A stretch of 64,000 nucleotides of DNA. Origin: CAWDVH01 sp963805705. GTDB taxonomy: Bacteria; Actinomycetota; Actinomycetes; Streptosporangiales; Streptosporangiaceae. The position numbers and the translations under genes are program-made. The stretch is from NCBI GenBank assembly GCA_963805705.1, contig CAWDVH010000002.1, forward strand, positions 8,752-72,751, written 5' to 3'. Below, piece by piece: positions 25,411 through 35,071 of this stretch. Within the stretch, counting starts at the first letter, position 1, and the number at the start of each line of letters is the position of its first letter. The notes under the pieces are model-generated. The model saw only the letters and a list, made by a program, of their open reading frames with translations, did no database searches and had not been told where the DNA came from.

Positions 25411-26139
25411 TTATGTGTCACTCTGGGACGCTGGTCGGCTCTGGGGCCCGCGCCCTGGGGCGGCGTTGCGGCCGTTTGCTGCCTGCCCCGGACCGAGCAG
25501 CAGCCCGAGCGCCAGCAAGATGACACCTGCCGCCCCCATGCCGATGCCTGCCCCGCCCAGGACGTCAAGTGGAAAATGGACCCCCAGGTACACCCTGGAC
25601 CAGCCCACCAGGGCGGCATACGAGATCCCCGCCGTGGCGAGCGGCCGGGTCAGGAATGGCACGAGCGCTATGGCGACCGCCAGGGTTACGGCGGTGTGGC
25701 TGGAGGGAAAGCTGGTGCCGTGCGCGGGCTGCTGGCGCAGCACCGAGCCGGCGATCGCCTCGTAGGGCCGCGGGCGGTCGGCTATGGCCTTCGCCACGTG
25801 CGCCAGCGCCCATGCGGTGCCCGCGGCGGCCGCCGCGACGGCCACCGGCAGGGCGCTCCGGTTTCTGGCCACTACGTAGACGACGGTGAGCACGACGACG
25901 GCGATGATGCCCGCTGGCCCGAACAAATGTGAGAGTGGCGTCAGTACCTCTGCAGCGGCCGTCGGGACCTCGTTGATAACCCGGAACAGGCTCACATCCC
26001 ATGTGACCGCTCCTGTCTTGAGCAAGAGCGCCGCGAGGCCGAACAGTGCCGCTCCCAGGGCCGCCAACAGCCCGGCGGTCCGGGCTCTGGGAACCTGGGC
26101 TGGCCGCTTCGGCCACCACCACGAGTCAGGCGAGATCAT
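25411..26139 (-). CDS. PAP2-family membrane phosphatase
   Basis: The product has about 242 residues from ATG 26139 (26166 also possible) and six hydrophobic segments. The three phosphatase motifs are intact: KAIADRPRP (KxxxxxxRP), SFPSSHTAV (PSGH-type, with Ser replacing Gly) and SRVYLGVHFPLDVL (SRxxxxxHxxxD). These enzymes remove phosphate from lipid phosphates such as undecaprenyl diphosphate or phosphatidate, on the outer membrane face. The C-terminus is Gly/Pro-rich. It is divergent from the YihY-like membrane protein gene. Confidence 0.88.
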   Translation of the reverse strand: MISPDSWWWPKRPAQVPRARTAGLLAALGAALFGLAALLLKTGAVTWDVSLFRVINEVPTAAAEVLTPLSHLFGPAGIIAVVVLTVVYVVARNRSALPVAVAAAAAGTAWALAHVAKAIADRPRPYEAIAGSVLRQQPAHGTSFPSSHTAVTLAVAIALVPFLTRPLATAGISYAALVGWSRVYLGVHFPLDVLGGAGIGMGAAGVILLALGLLLGPGQAANGRNAAPGRGPQSRPASQSDT

Positions 26140-26357
26140 GGGGGCAAGACCGCTCGGCGTCCGCACGGCGGGCGCGGCGCCATCGGCGGGGCGCGCCGCC
26201 GGCCAGCGGGCTTGCCGCGGCTACGAAGACCACGGCCACCGTTGCGGTGAACGTTGCAGCCGGTCATAGCCGGCCATGGTAGCGGCTGACGTGGCCGTTC
26301 CTACGGTCGCCTGCGGGGAATGATGACCAGCCGGACGGTGCCGGGCAGGCTGTGCCT

Positions 26358-27407
26358 ATGAGCTTCACGAGCATGAGCGCCCGGATGAAACGGGTCATCG
26401 CCTGGGCGGACCGCCTGCAGCGCAGGCATGGCGTGCTGGGGTTCCCGTACGCGGTGGTGAAGAAATACGGCGACGATGCGGGCGGGCGGGAAGCCGCGCT
26501 CATCACCTACTACGGATTCCTGAGCATCTTTCCGCTGCTGCTGCTGGGGGTAGCGGTACTGTCCCGCGTGCTGGCCGGTCATCCGGACCTGCGTGCCCGC
26601 CTCATCGCCGCGGTCGTCCCGCAGGCGCTGCGGTCCACGGTTGAGCATTCGCTGGCCACGTTGCCGACCTCGGCAATTCCGCTCGTGGTCGGCCTGATCG
26701 GTTTGCTGTTCTCCGGAACCGGTGTCGTGTTCTCCGTCTACCAGACGCTCAACCATGTCGCAGCAGTTCCGCACCGACTCCGGGCCGGTTTCGCCTCCCG
26801 CTATGTCCGGGTGCTGGTGATGCTAGTGACGCTGCTGCTGGGAGGCCTGGCGGCCGGTGTGCTCACCGTGGTGGCAACCGCGCTGCCTGACCAGCCCGGG
26901 GTGCAACGGGCGGCGGCGGCGCTCGGGTCGGCGCTGGTCGTCTTCGCGATACTGATGCTGGCCGCCAGGCTGCTGCTAGTGCGGCCCGCACCGGTCCGGG
27001 CCCTGTGGCCAGGTGCCCTGCTGGGCGCGGTGGTGGTGACGGTGATACTCAGCGTCGGGGCACCGTTGCTGGCCCGGCTAGTGACCAAGGCCGGGCCCGT
27101 CTATGGCAGCTTCGCCACCGTGGCGGGCATGTTCGCGCTGCTCTACCTGATCGGCCAGGCGCTGGTGTACGCGGCTGAGGTCGCTGCTGTCCGCTATGCG
27201 CGGCTATGGCCACGCGCTGTGGACCTGAGCCGCCCGACCGTCGCCGATGCACGCGCACTGGCGCTGCTGGCCGGCGAGCAGGAACGCATCCCCGCCGCCC
27301 GCGTGGCATCCCGCCTCGCGCCGCCGGGCCCCCAGCCGGTACCCGGCGGTTCCCCGCCAGCCAGCGATGGCCAGGGGTCCTCGCCCTGGCCGGGAAGGCC
27401 GGGATAG
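26358..27407 (+). CDS. YihY/BrkB-family integral membrane protein
   Basis: From ATG 26358 (GTG 26352 is also in frame) the product has 349 residues and about six transmembrane segments. The family signature is clear: DDAGGREAALITYYGFLSIF at the first helix and AGPVYGSFATVAGMFALLYL near the last. The tail from residue 300 is Pro/Ser-rich and probably cytosolic. YihY/BrkB proteins are conserved but their function is unsettled; the old label as ribonuclease BN came from misassignment. No operon partner is evident. Confidence 0.88.
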   Translation: MSFTSMSARMKRVIAWADRLQRRHGVLGFPYAVVKKYGDDAGGREAALITYYGFLSIFPLLLLGVAVLSRVLAGHPDLRARLIAAVVPQALRSTVEHSLATLPTSAIPLVVGLIGLLFSGTGVVFSVYQTLNHVAAVPHRLRAGFASRYVRVLVMLVTLLLGGLAAGVLTVVATALPDQPGVQRAAAALGSALVVFAILMLAARLLLVRPAPVRALWPGALLGAVVVTVILSVGAPLLARLVTKAGPVYGSFATVAGMFALLYLIGQALVYAAEVAAVRYARLWPRAVDLSRPTVADARALALLAGEQERIPAARVASRLAPPGPQPVPGGSPPASDGQGSSPWPGRPG

Positions 27408-27584
27408 ACAGGCTGAGCGCCACGCGCGGCCGGCCCCGAAAGATGGGGGCGCGCGAAGCCGGTCACGAAAGATAGGTATGCGGCGCCCGCAAGGTAGGGA
27501 GATAGCTCCGATGCGGCCGCGTACTCCCCGTTCCTACGCTCTACCTGTTCCGACCGGCGCCTTCCCTGAGAGAAGATCCTGAAT

Positions 27585-30149
27585 ATGATGCTGCTGGAAC
27601 GCGATCCGGTACTGGCCTCGCTGCGCCAGTACGCGCACGAAGCGGGGCAAGGTGAAGGGCGACTCGTCCTGATCGCCGGGGAGGCGGGCGCAGGAAAGTC
27701 GGTCCTGGTCGAGCGGTTCCAGCGCGATCTGCCCGACGCCCGCTGGTCGTGGGGCGCCTGCGACGGACTCTCGACGCCGCAGCCGCTCGCCCCGTTGTTC
27801 GACCTCGCCCGCGATCTCGGCGGCGCGCTGGAGGATCTGTGCCGGGGCCAGCCCGAGCGTGACGAGCTGTTCGCCGCACTGCTGGCGCAGGTCACCGGTG
27901 ATGAGGGACTCGACGTGATCGTGATCGAGGACATCCACTGGGCGGACGAGGCGACGCTCGACCTGATGCAGTTTCTCACGCGTCGCATCCGCGCGGCGTC
28001 GGTGCTGGTGATCGCCACCTATCGCGACGACTGGCTCGTCCCATCGAGCCCGCTGCGTCTCGCGCTGGGCGATCTCGCCGCGAGGCGGTGGACACGCCGA
28101 CTCGAACTGCCGCCGCTGTCGGTCGAGGCCGTCCGGACGATGGCCGCCGGAGCCGATCTCGACGCCGACCAGTTGTACCAGCTCGCCGGCGGCAATCCGT
28201 TCTACGTCACCGAGATGCTGGAGGCCGGAACACACGGAGTCCCGCTGTCGGCGCGTGACGCGATCCTCTCGCGCACCGGACGGCTCAGCGACGCGGCCCG
28301 GCAGGTACTGGAGACGGCCGCGCTCATGGGCCTGCGGGTCGACGCCAGCCTGCTCGCCGACCGGCAAGCTGCGCTGGACGAGCTCAGTGCGTCAGGACTG
28401 CTGGTCGATGAGGGAATCGGCCTGCGCTTTCGACACGAGATCGCCCGGCTGGCGATCGCGCAGGAGATCCCCGCCCACCGGCAGGCGGTAATCCACGCCG
28501 AGATCCTCAACGCGCTGCTGGCCAACGGCAGCCGTGATGACGCGCGCATGGCCTTCCACGCTGAGGGTGCTGGCGACGAGGAAGCAGTCGTCCGGCACGC
28601 ATCACTGGCCGCGAGGCGAGCCGTTGATCTCGGCTCACATCGCGAGGCTGCGGCCCAGTACGAGCGCGCATTGCGATGGGCGGCGCATGCCGCACCGTCC
28701 GCGCAGGCCGAGCTCTACACGGGCCTGGCCGAAGAGGCGACTCTCGGCGACCGATCGCAAGCCGCGGCCGACGCCGACGAGCAGGCACTTCGGCTCTGGC
28801 GGCTGCTCAAAGATCGCCGTCACGAGGGCGAGTCGTTGCAGCATTACTCGCTGACACTGAAACATCTGTGCCGTGGCGATGAAGCGGTAGGTGCCGCCGT
28901 CGAAGCGATCAAAACGCTCGAGCCGCTCGGCGAGACGCGCGAGCTGGCCAGGGCGTACGTGACGCTAGCCGCTCTCAGGATGACGCGCAACGAGAATGAC
29001 GAGGCGATCGAGCTGGCCCGGCGAGCGGAGGCACTGGCCCGTTCGCTGGGCGCATCTGACGTCATTGCCGATGCACTGAACACCGAGGGCTGCGCCGCGG
29101 CCGCGACCGACCCGGGCTGGGCCGAGCTCATCCGCCGCTCACTTGAGCTGGCCATCTCTCGCAACCTGCCCAATCAGGCCGGTCGTGCCTACAGCAACCT
29201 GTACGGCGGCTCGTGTGACCAGTTCCGGTTCGACGAAGCAGAGCAGTATTACCGAGATGGCATCGTCTACTGCGAGCAGAACTACCTCGACCGACACTAC
29301 TATTTCCTGCGCGCAACTCGAGCCGGCGTTCTCGAGCATCGTGGGCGCTGGGACGAAGCGGTGGCGATCAGTGCTCAGCTGCTGGAGGAAAGCTCGGCCG
29401 GCCCGCTGAACCAGATCTGCGCGCAGACCCTGATCGGGGTGATCCATGCGCGCCGCGGCGAGCCGGAGGTCTGGCGCGCCCTCGACAGCGCGATCGCCCA
29501 CGCGGCACCGACCGGACAGCCGCAGTACGAAGTACCGACCCGGCTCGCCCGGACCGAGGCATTCCTGACCGAAGGCCGAGTTGACCAGGCGCGACACGAA
29601 GCCGAGCTGGCCGCCGATGCCGCGCACGACGTCGACGAGTGGATGCGCGGCGCGCTGCGCTGCTGGCTGGACCGTACCGGCTCCGACCGAAAGGTCGATG
29701 GGCCCATTGCCGAGCCATACCGGCTCCTGGAATCCGGCGAGCACGCTGCGGCTGCGCGTGCGTGGGATGGGCTCGGCTGCCGCCTGGACGCGGCGCTCGC
29801 ACTGCTTGACTCGCCGGACGAAGACGAGTTGCGCGACGCACTGCGGCGTCTCGATGAGCTAGGCGCCAGGGCGACGGCCGGCCTCGCCCGCCAGAAGCTG
29901 CGCCAGACAGGCGCCCGGTCGGTGCCGGCCGGCCCGCGCCGAGCGACCCGGGCGCATCCGCTCGGGCTCACTCCGCGTGAATGCGAGGTGCTGGAGTTGA
30001 TCTGCGAACGACAGACCAACGCCCAAATCGCCCGCACCTTGTTTATCTCGGCCAAGACGGTCGATCACCACGTCTCAGCCGTGCTGGCCAAGCTCGGCGT
30101 CGAGAACCGCGAGGCGGCCGCTGACATGAGCCGGCACCTGACGGCCTGA
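27585..30149 (+). CDS. Large ATPase-type LuxR-family regulator (LAL)
   Basis: The 854-residue protein has an N-terminal ATPase with Walker A IAGEAGAGKSVLVERF (about residues 28-43) and Walker B VIVIEDIHWADEATLD (about 107-122), a long TPR-like helical middle region, and a C-terminal LuxR helix-turn-helix: LTPRECEVLELICERQTNAQ and TLFISAKTVDHHVSAVLAKL. This is the MalT/LAL layout, in which ligand and ATP binding drive oligomerisation and activation. Targets are unknown; no operator is visible and the neighbours do not suggest a pathway. ATG 27585 is followed at once by another ATG at 27588. Confidence 0.9.
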   Translation: MMLLERDPVLASLRQYAHEAGQGEGRLVLIAGEAGAGKSVLVERFQRDLPDARWSWGACDGLSTPQPLAPLFDLARDLGGALEDLCRGQPERDELFAALLAQVTGDEGLDVIVIEDIHWADEATLDLMQFLTRRIRAASVLVIATYRDDWLVPSSPLRLALGDLAARRWTRRLELPPLSVEAVRTMAAGADLDADQLYQLAGGNPFYVTEMLEAGTHGVPLSARDAILSRTGRLSDAARQVLETAALMGLRVDASLLADRQAALDELSASGLLVDEGIGLRFRHEIARLAIAQEIPAHRQAVIHAEILNALLANGSRDDARMAFHAEGAGDEEAVVRHASLAARRAVDLGSHREAAAQYERALRWAAHAAPSAQAELYTGLAEEATLGDRSQAAADADEQALRLWRLLKDRRHEGESLQHYSLTLKHLCRGDEAVGAAVEAIKTLEPLGETRELARAYVTLAALRMTRNENDEAIELARRAEALARSLGASDVIADALNTEGCAAAATDPGWAELIRRSLELAISRNLPNQAGRAYSNLYGGSCDQFRFDEAEQYYRDGIVYCEQNYLDRHYYFLRATRAGVLEHRGRWDEAVAISAQLLEESSAGPLNQICAQTLIGVIHARRGEPEVWRALDSAIAHAAPTGQPQYEVPTRLARTEAFLTEGRVDQARHEAELAADAAHDVDEWMRGALRCWLDRTGSDRKVDGPIAEPYRLLESGEHAAAARAWDGLGCRLDAALALLDSPDEDELRDALRRLDELGARATAGLARQKLRQTGARSVPAGPRRATRAHPLGLTPRECEVLELICERQTNAQIARTLFISAKTVDHHVSAVLAKLGVENREAAADMSRHLTA

Positions 30150-30216
30150 CCGAGCCAGTGCCTGCCTGACGCCCCGCGGCTGCCGGAGCCCTCAGACCGG
30201 TGCTGGCCAGCGTGCG

Positions 30217-31356
30217 CTAGAGGCTGGGGATGATGAGATATTTCGACCCCGTAGCCTGCCGGGCGTAGGCGGCGATGGCGTCGAGCTGGAGAGCGCCGGC
30301 CAGTGATACCTGGTCGGTGTAGGTGCTCGCGAAGGTGGTTGTCAGCTCGGCAGCGACTCGCTGGCGGAGTCGCTCCATGCCCTGCGGGCCGATCCTCTGC
30401 AGGAACGGCGTGAGCAGCCAGCCTCCGATGCCCCAGGCCATGCCGTAGTTGCGCGTCAGTTCCGTGGGGCTGCGATCGAGCGATCCGTAGATGTACACCT
30501 GCTTATGAACGGAAGACCCGTACCGGCTGTAGCTCCCGGCCGCGGCGCTGGCGGCCGCCTCCATGCAGGTCAGTATCTGGCTGGCTAGCCTGCCGCCGCC
30601 GGTGGCGTCGAAGGCCAGTGTGGCGGCCGTTGCCTTCAGGGCGGCGGTCAGCTCAGCCATGAAGTCCGGGGACGCCGAGTTGCACACGTATGCAGCGCCG
30701 GCTGATCTCAGCAGCTCCTCCTGCTCCTGCCTGCGCACGATGCTGACGAGCGGGATCTGCTCCTCGATGCACAGGCGGTTGAGCATCTGGCCCAGGTTGG
30801 AGGCGGCCGCCGTGTGGACCAGGGCTACGTGTTTCTCCAGTCGCATGGTCTCCACCATGCCGAGTACCGTCATCGGATTTACGAAGGATGACGCCCCGTC
30901 GGCCGCCTGGGTGCCTTCGGGCAGCTCCAGGCACAGCGACACGTCCACGCAGCGATACTGGGCGTACATGCCGCCCCCGGCCACGGCCACCGTCTTGCCG
31001 AGCAGAGCCCTGGCGGCGGCAGACGAGCCGGCGGCCACGACCGTTCCGGCACCCTCATTGCCCACCGGCATCGGTATGCCTACCCGTCCTCCCATGGCGC
31101 GCATGGCGGCGTCCGGCAGCGGCGCCGTGACGACTGGCCGCTCGGCCGTCCCGCCCAAGACCGCGGCGGTCACGTCAGCGCCGGCCAGGAGCAGGCCGAG
31201 GTCCGACGGATTGATCGGCGACGCCTCAATCCGCACGACCACCTCACCGGGACCAGGCTCCGGTACCTCGACGGTCTCCAGGAACAGCTCCACCGTCTGG
31301 TCGGCCTTGACTAGCGACCTCAGTTGCAGGGCCGCGGCTGGTATCTCTGTCAACAT
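30217..31356 (-). CDS. MDR-superfamily (zinc-type alcohol dehydrogenase-like) oxidoreductase
   Basis: From ATG 31356 the protein has 379 residues. The GroES-like N-terminus has PGPGEVVVRIEASPINPSDL and MPVGNEGAGTVVAAG; a Rossmann half follows with ALVHTAAASNLGQMLNRLC, where the usual GxGxxG is replaced by AAASNLG, as in some quinone-oxidoreductase-like members. Structural zinc cysteines are absent, so it is probably a zinc-independent NAD(P)H-dependent reductase. The substrate is unknown. It is convergent with the LAL regulator gene. Confidence 0.85.
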   Translation of the reverse strand: MLTEIPAAALQLRSLVKADQTVELFLETVEVPEPGPGEVVVRIEASPINPSDLGLLLAGADVTAAVLGGTAERPVVTAPLPDAAMRAMGGRVGIPMPVGNEGAGTVVAAGSSAAARALLGKTVAVAGGGMYAQYRCVDVSLCLELPEGTQAADGASSFVNPMTVLGMVETMRLEKHVALVHTAAASNLGQMLNRLCIEEQIPLVSIVRRQEQEELLRSAGAAYVCNSASPDFMAELTAALKATAATLAFDATGGGRLASQILTCMEAAASAAAGSYSRYGSSVHKQVYIYGSLDRSPTELTRNYGMAWGIGGWLLTPFLQRIGPQGMERLRQRVAAELTTTFASTYTDQVSLAGALQLDAIAAYARQATGSKYLIIPSL

Positions 31357-31496
31357 CGAGTAAGCCCCTTGGTCTGGCGTGGATGGCCCTGGAGCGATGC
31401 TAACGGCAACGATCGCCCGCAGATACTGCACCGTGCGCAGCGTGCGTCTGGCCGTCTCGTCCTGGCGTTGGCGGTTCCCTGCGGATCGTCGCCGTC

Positions 31497-34400
31497 TTAC
31501 GGCGGCTGGGCGGGATAGTCCGAGAGCCTGGTCCCGAGGCCGGCTGAGCCGGGGAGATGGTTATCCGTGAGGATGGCCAGCGCCTGCTGCCAGGCAGCGC
31601 GGGCTGACGGTACCTGCCCGGCCGACTGGTAGGTGTCGCCCATCCGGGTCAGGGCCTCCGCGTGGTAGTAATGCTCGCCGAGCCCCGCGTATAGCCCGGC
31701 CGAGCGTCGCAGGCAGGCCACCGCGTCCTGGTGCTGGCCCAGGTCACGGCGGGCGTCGCCGAGGCTTTCCCAGGCCGCCGCCTCGCCCAGCGGATCACCC
31801 AGCTTCCGGTGCAGACCCACGGCCTCCTGACAGACGGCGAGGGCCCCCGCGGGGTCGCCCAGCAGCGTGTAGCACCAGCCGATCGTGCCGAGCGCCCTCG
31901 CCTGCCATACGGGCTCACCACCTGCCCGGAAGAGCTCGAGTGCGCGCTGGCAGTGCCGTAGGCCGGGGGCGGGGCGGCCCTCCTGGTTGAGCACCCAGCC
32001 GAGGCACAGGCGGACCCGGCCCTGCCCGCGGGCGTCGCCAAGGTTCCGGTACAACGAGAGCGCTCGCGACAGGTGGGCGCGCGCCTGCTCGTATGAACCG
32101 AGCCGGCCGTAAGCGCCGCCGAGGTCAAGATAGGCACGGGCCCGCCCGTCGGGGCGCCCGGCCCGCTGCGCCGCCGCCAGCGCCGTGCGCTGCGTGGCGG
32201 CATAGTCATCCAGGTGCCCCTGGCGATCGAGGAACGTCACTAGCGCGGCCGGGAGCTGCTGGGCGTGCTCGTCGAACCGAGCGTCAGCGGCCCAGCGGAC
32301 GGCGGCCAGCAGCACCCTGTGCTCGGCGTTCAGCCAGGCCAGAGCCTGCCCTTCGCCGTCCAGCGGCTCGGGAGCCACTCCCGGCTGGGCGGCGGTCAGG
32401 GCCGGCCGGTCGCGCGCCGGATTCAGCAGCCGGTCGGCCGCCCGCGCGGTGTGCAGGTAGAAATCCAGCGCCCGGTGAACCGCCGCCTCGCGTTCCGGGC
32501 TCTCGTCCTGCTGCTCGGCGCGCTCGGCTGCATAGACCCGCATCAGGTCGTGAAACGCGAACCGGCCGGGGACATGCTCCGTCAAGAGATGGGTCCCGGT
32601 CAGCTCAGCCAGCAGCCGGCCGGCCTCGCCGCCTGAGATGCCAGCCAGGCTGGCGGCGGCGGGGATGGTGATATCGGGACCGGGATGGACGCCCAGCAGC
32701 CGGAACATTCGCGCCGCCGGCCCGGTGAGCTGCTGGCATGACCAGGAGAACACCCCGCGCACGCTGGCGGTCGGGTCGCCGGCGTCGAGACCGTCCAGCC
32801 TGCTCCGCTGGTCCCGGAGTTCGGTGACCAGGCCGGCCAGAGGCCGGGTCGGCCAGACGGCGGCGCGGGCGGCGGCGATGTTCAGCGCCAGCGGCAGGCG
32901 CCCGCACAGCTCCGCGAGCTCCTGGACCGCTCCAGGCTCGCCCGAGGCCCGGCCAGCTCCCAGCCGGGCGGCCAGCAGCTCACGCGCTCCGGTGCCGGAC
33001 AGCACGTCCAGGGTGAGCAGGTGCGCGCTCTCGGTGGCAGCCAGGGCGGCGATCTGTCGGCGGCTTGTCACCACGACCAGGCAGCTCCCGGCCCCCGGTA
33101 GCAGCGGCCGCACCTGCGCGGCGTCGCTGGCATTATCGAGGACGATCAGCATGCGCCGGCCGGCCATGAGCGAGCGGTACAGGCCGCCCTGCGCCTGCAG
33201 CCCCGCCGGGATCTGGGCGGGCGGGACCTGCAGCGCGTCCAGGAAGGCGCGTACCGCCTCGGCGGGAGCTAACGGGTCACCTGACGGGTCGAAGCCGCGC
33301 AAGTTCAGAAATAGCTGCCCGTCGGGAAACCGGTCCGCCACCCGGTGCGCGAAGTGCAGCGCGAGAGCGGTCTTCCCGACGCCGGCCATCCCGCCGATCG
33401 CCGAGATCACGACCGTCCCCCGCCTGGGGGCAGCCACGTCGGCGGGTGCGGCCGCGCCCAGGCCGAGCATTCTCATCAGCGCTGCCAACTCCGTCGCCCG
33501 CCCCGCGAAGTGGCCTGCCCCCGCGGGCAGCTGGCGGGGCACGACGACCCGGGCCGGGGGGACGGTCAGGGCTGATGCCGGCTGACCGGCCGGTGCCGGA
33601 CGCGCATCTGGGTCGGCTGCACCCTTCACCGCCGCAACTGCGGCCGCCTCCGGGATGTCCTGGCGCAGCACCCGGGCGTGCGCGTCGGCCAGCTCGGCGC
33701 CAGGCGCGATTCCGAGCTGCTCGTCAAGGCGGCGCCGGACCCCGTCGTAGAGCCCTAGTGCGGCGGCCTGGTACCCGCTGCCTGCCAGCGCGATCATCAG
33801 CCGGGCGTGGACCCGCTCGTTCAGCGGCTCCCGGGCCGCCAGCTCCCGCAGGTCTGCGAGCACCCGGTCATGCCAGCCCGCCGCCGACGCGGCCTCGGCG
33901 TACCCGGTGACGGCCTCGGCCCGCAGCAGGCTCAGGCCGGTGACGGCGGGGTGCTCCCGAAGGCTGTCGATGTCGGCCAGCGGCTCGCCCCGCCATAGGC
34001 GAAGCGCGCGGGCGTAGGTATCGCACGCCGCCGCGCTGTCCGCGGCCGCGTACGCGTCCCTGGCCCGGCTGACCAGCTCGGCGAATGCGACATGATCGAG
34101 CTCGCAGGCTCGGGCGTCGAGTCGGTAGCCGGCGGTGAGCGAGACCAGCGGCCCGTCCGGGTCGCCTCCGCCCAGCACCTGTCGGAGCCGGCTGACGTAG
34201 GACTGGATCATGGCCGCCGCGCTGGCGGGCGGATCATCGTCCCAGAGGGCATCGATGATCGCCGTCCGGCGCAGCCCCGATTGCGGATGCAGTGCCAGCA
34301 GCCCCAGGACCGCTCGCTGCCGGGGCGCGCCGAGCGGGATTGCCGTACCGCCGCGCCATGCCGTCACCGGCCCGAGCACGCTCAGCCGGACCACGCCCGG

Positions 34401-34658
34401 CCGGCCTGGCCCCGGCGTCCCGGCGTCGTTGCGGGCGGCCTGCGCCAGCGCCGCCGCCTGCCGCCGGCTCAGGCGCAGTCCCGTCGCGAGCCGCCGCACT
34501 GACTCTGCCTGCGGGCGCACCGTGCGGCTCTGCTCCAGGTCGCGAACGACCCCGACGCTGACCCCGGCCGCGTCGGCCAGCTGCTGCTGGGTCAGCCCGG
34601 CTTCCCGGCGGTAGTCACGGATCAGCGCGCCTGCGCTCTCCGGACCGCCCTGGTCTAT
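31497..34658 (-). CDS. AfsR-like regulator: HTH, winged helix, BTAD, NB-ARC, TPR
   Basis: Continuous homology runs from base 34658, beginning with an XRE-type helix-turn-helix (LIRDYRREAGLTQQQLADAA, then VSVGVVRDLEQSR). Next come an OmpR-like winged helix (RLSVLGPVTAWRGG), a BTAD domain (about residues 150-300), an NB-ARC ATPase (GGMAGVGKTALALHF; MLIVLDNASDA) and C-terminal TPR repeats, about 1,053 residues in all. The codon at the natural start is ATA (complement of 34656-34658) with GGAGGG upstream. The first ordinary start is GTG 34520, which would cut off the XRE domain. AfsR/SARP-type proteins activate secondary metabolism. Confidence 0.85.
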   Translation of the reverse strand: MDQGGPESAGALIRDYRREAGLTQQQLADAAGVSVGVVRDLEQSRTVRPQAESVRRLATGLRLSRRQAAALAQAARNDAGTPGPGRPGVVRLSVLGPVTAWRGGTAIPLGAPRQRAVLGLLALHPQSGLRRTAIIDALWDDDPPASAAAMIQSYVSRLRQVLGGGDPDGPLVSLTAGYRLDARACELDHVAFAELVSRARDAYAAADSAAACDTYARALRLWRGEPLADIDSLREHPAVTGLSLLRAEAVTGYAEAASAAGWHDRVLADLRELAAREPLNERVHARLMIALAGSGYQAAALGLYDGVRRRLDEQLGIAPGAELADAHARVLRQDIPEAAAVAAVKGAADPDARPAPAGQPASALTVPPARVVVPRQLPAGAGHFAGRATELAALMRMLGLGAAAPADVAAPRRGTVVISAIGGMAGVGKTALALHFAHRVADRFPDGQLFLNLRGFDPSGDPLAPAEAVRAFLDALQVPPAQIPAGLQAQGGLYRSLMAGRRMLIVLDNASDAAQVRPLLPGAGSCLVVVTSRRQIAALAATESAHLLTLDVLSGTGARELLAARLGAGRASGEPGAVQELAELCGRLPLALNIAAARAAVWPTRPLAGLVTELRDQRSRLDGLDAGDPTASVRGVFSWSCQQLTGPAARMFRLLGVHPGPDITIPAAASLAGISGGEAGRLLAELTGTHLLTEHVPGRFAFHDLMRVYAAERAEQQDESPEREAAVHRALDFYLHTARAADRLLNPARDRPALTAAQPGVAPEPLDGEGQALAWLNAEHRVLLAAVRWAADARFDEHAQQLPAALVTFLDRQGHLDDYAATQRTALAAAQRAGRPDGRARAYLDLGGAYGRLGSYEQARAHLSRALSLYRNLGDARGQGRVRLCLGWVLNQEGRPAPGLRHCQRALELFRAGGEPVWQARALGTIGWCYTLLGDPAGALAVCQEAVGLHRKLGDPLGEAAAWESLGDARRDLGQHQDAVACLRRSAGLYAGLGEHYYHAEALTRMGDTYQSAGQVPSARAAWQQALAILTDNHLPGSAGLGTRLSDYPAQPP

Positions 34659-35071
34659 GGCACGCCACCCTCCGTGCCGACAGCGGCCGGGCCCGGCGCC
34701 CCGGCGTCATCGGCACCCTCACAACTGTCCCGTACCGTCGCAGGAGATGCTATCCAATCAGCCGGCGGACGGGTATCGGCGATCACGGGAAACCCCGGCC
34801 TGGCTGCGCGCGGTCACCGCCCGCGTGGGCGGGCTCCCGTAGTCCGGCACCGTTCCCGTAGCCGGAGCCGGCCGCGCCATTCCTCTTCCCTGCGGCCTGA
34901 GCTGGGCGATCACCGCGCACCCCGGCATGCGGTCTACCGGAGCCTGCGTAGAGCCGGCGTGCAGCGGCTATCGGGAGCCGCAGCCGAGACTGAAGGCACA
35001 GCACCCGCCATCAGGCAGGCAGCCAATTCTCAGTAACCGTGTCCCCAGTATCCAGTCGAGAGGGCGAAATT
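34659..35071. other. Non-coding stretch of about 410 bp between divergent genes
   Basis: This lies between the AfsR-like regulator (minus strand) and the small secreted protein (plus strand) and must hold both promoters. Short frames are present but none shows similarity or a good ribosome site. I see no direct heptamer repeats of the SARP operator kind that I could call with confidence. Confidence 0.5.

Noticed and set aside
27585..30149. LAL regulator as activator of a maltose or antibiotic cluster
   Set aside because: No sugar transport or biosynthetic genes are next to it; the target cannot be inferred from position.
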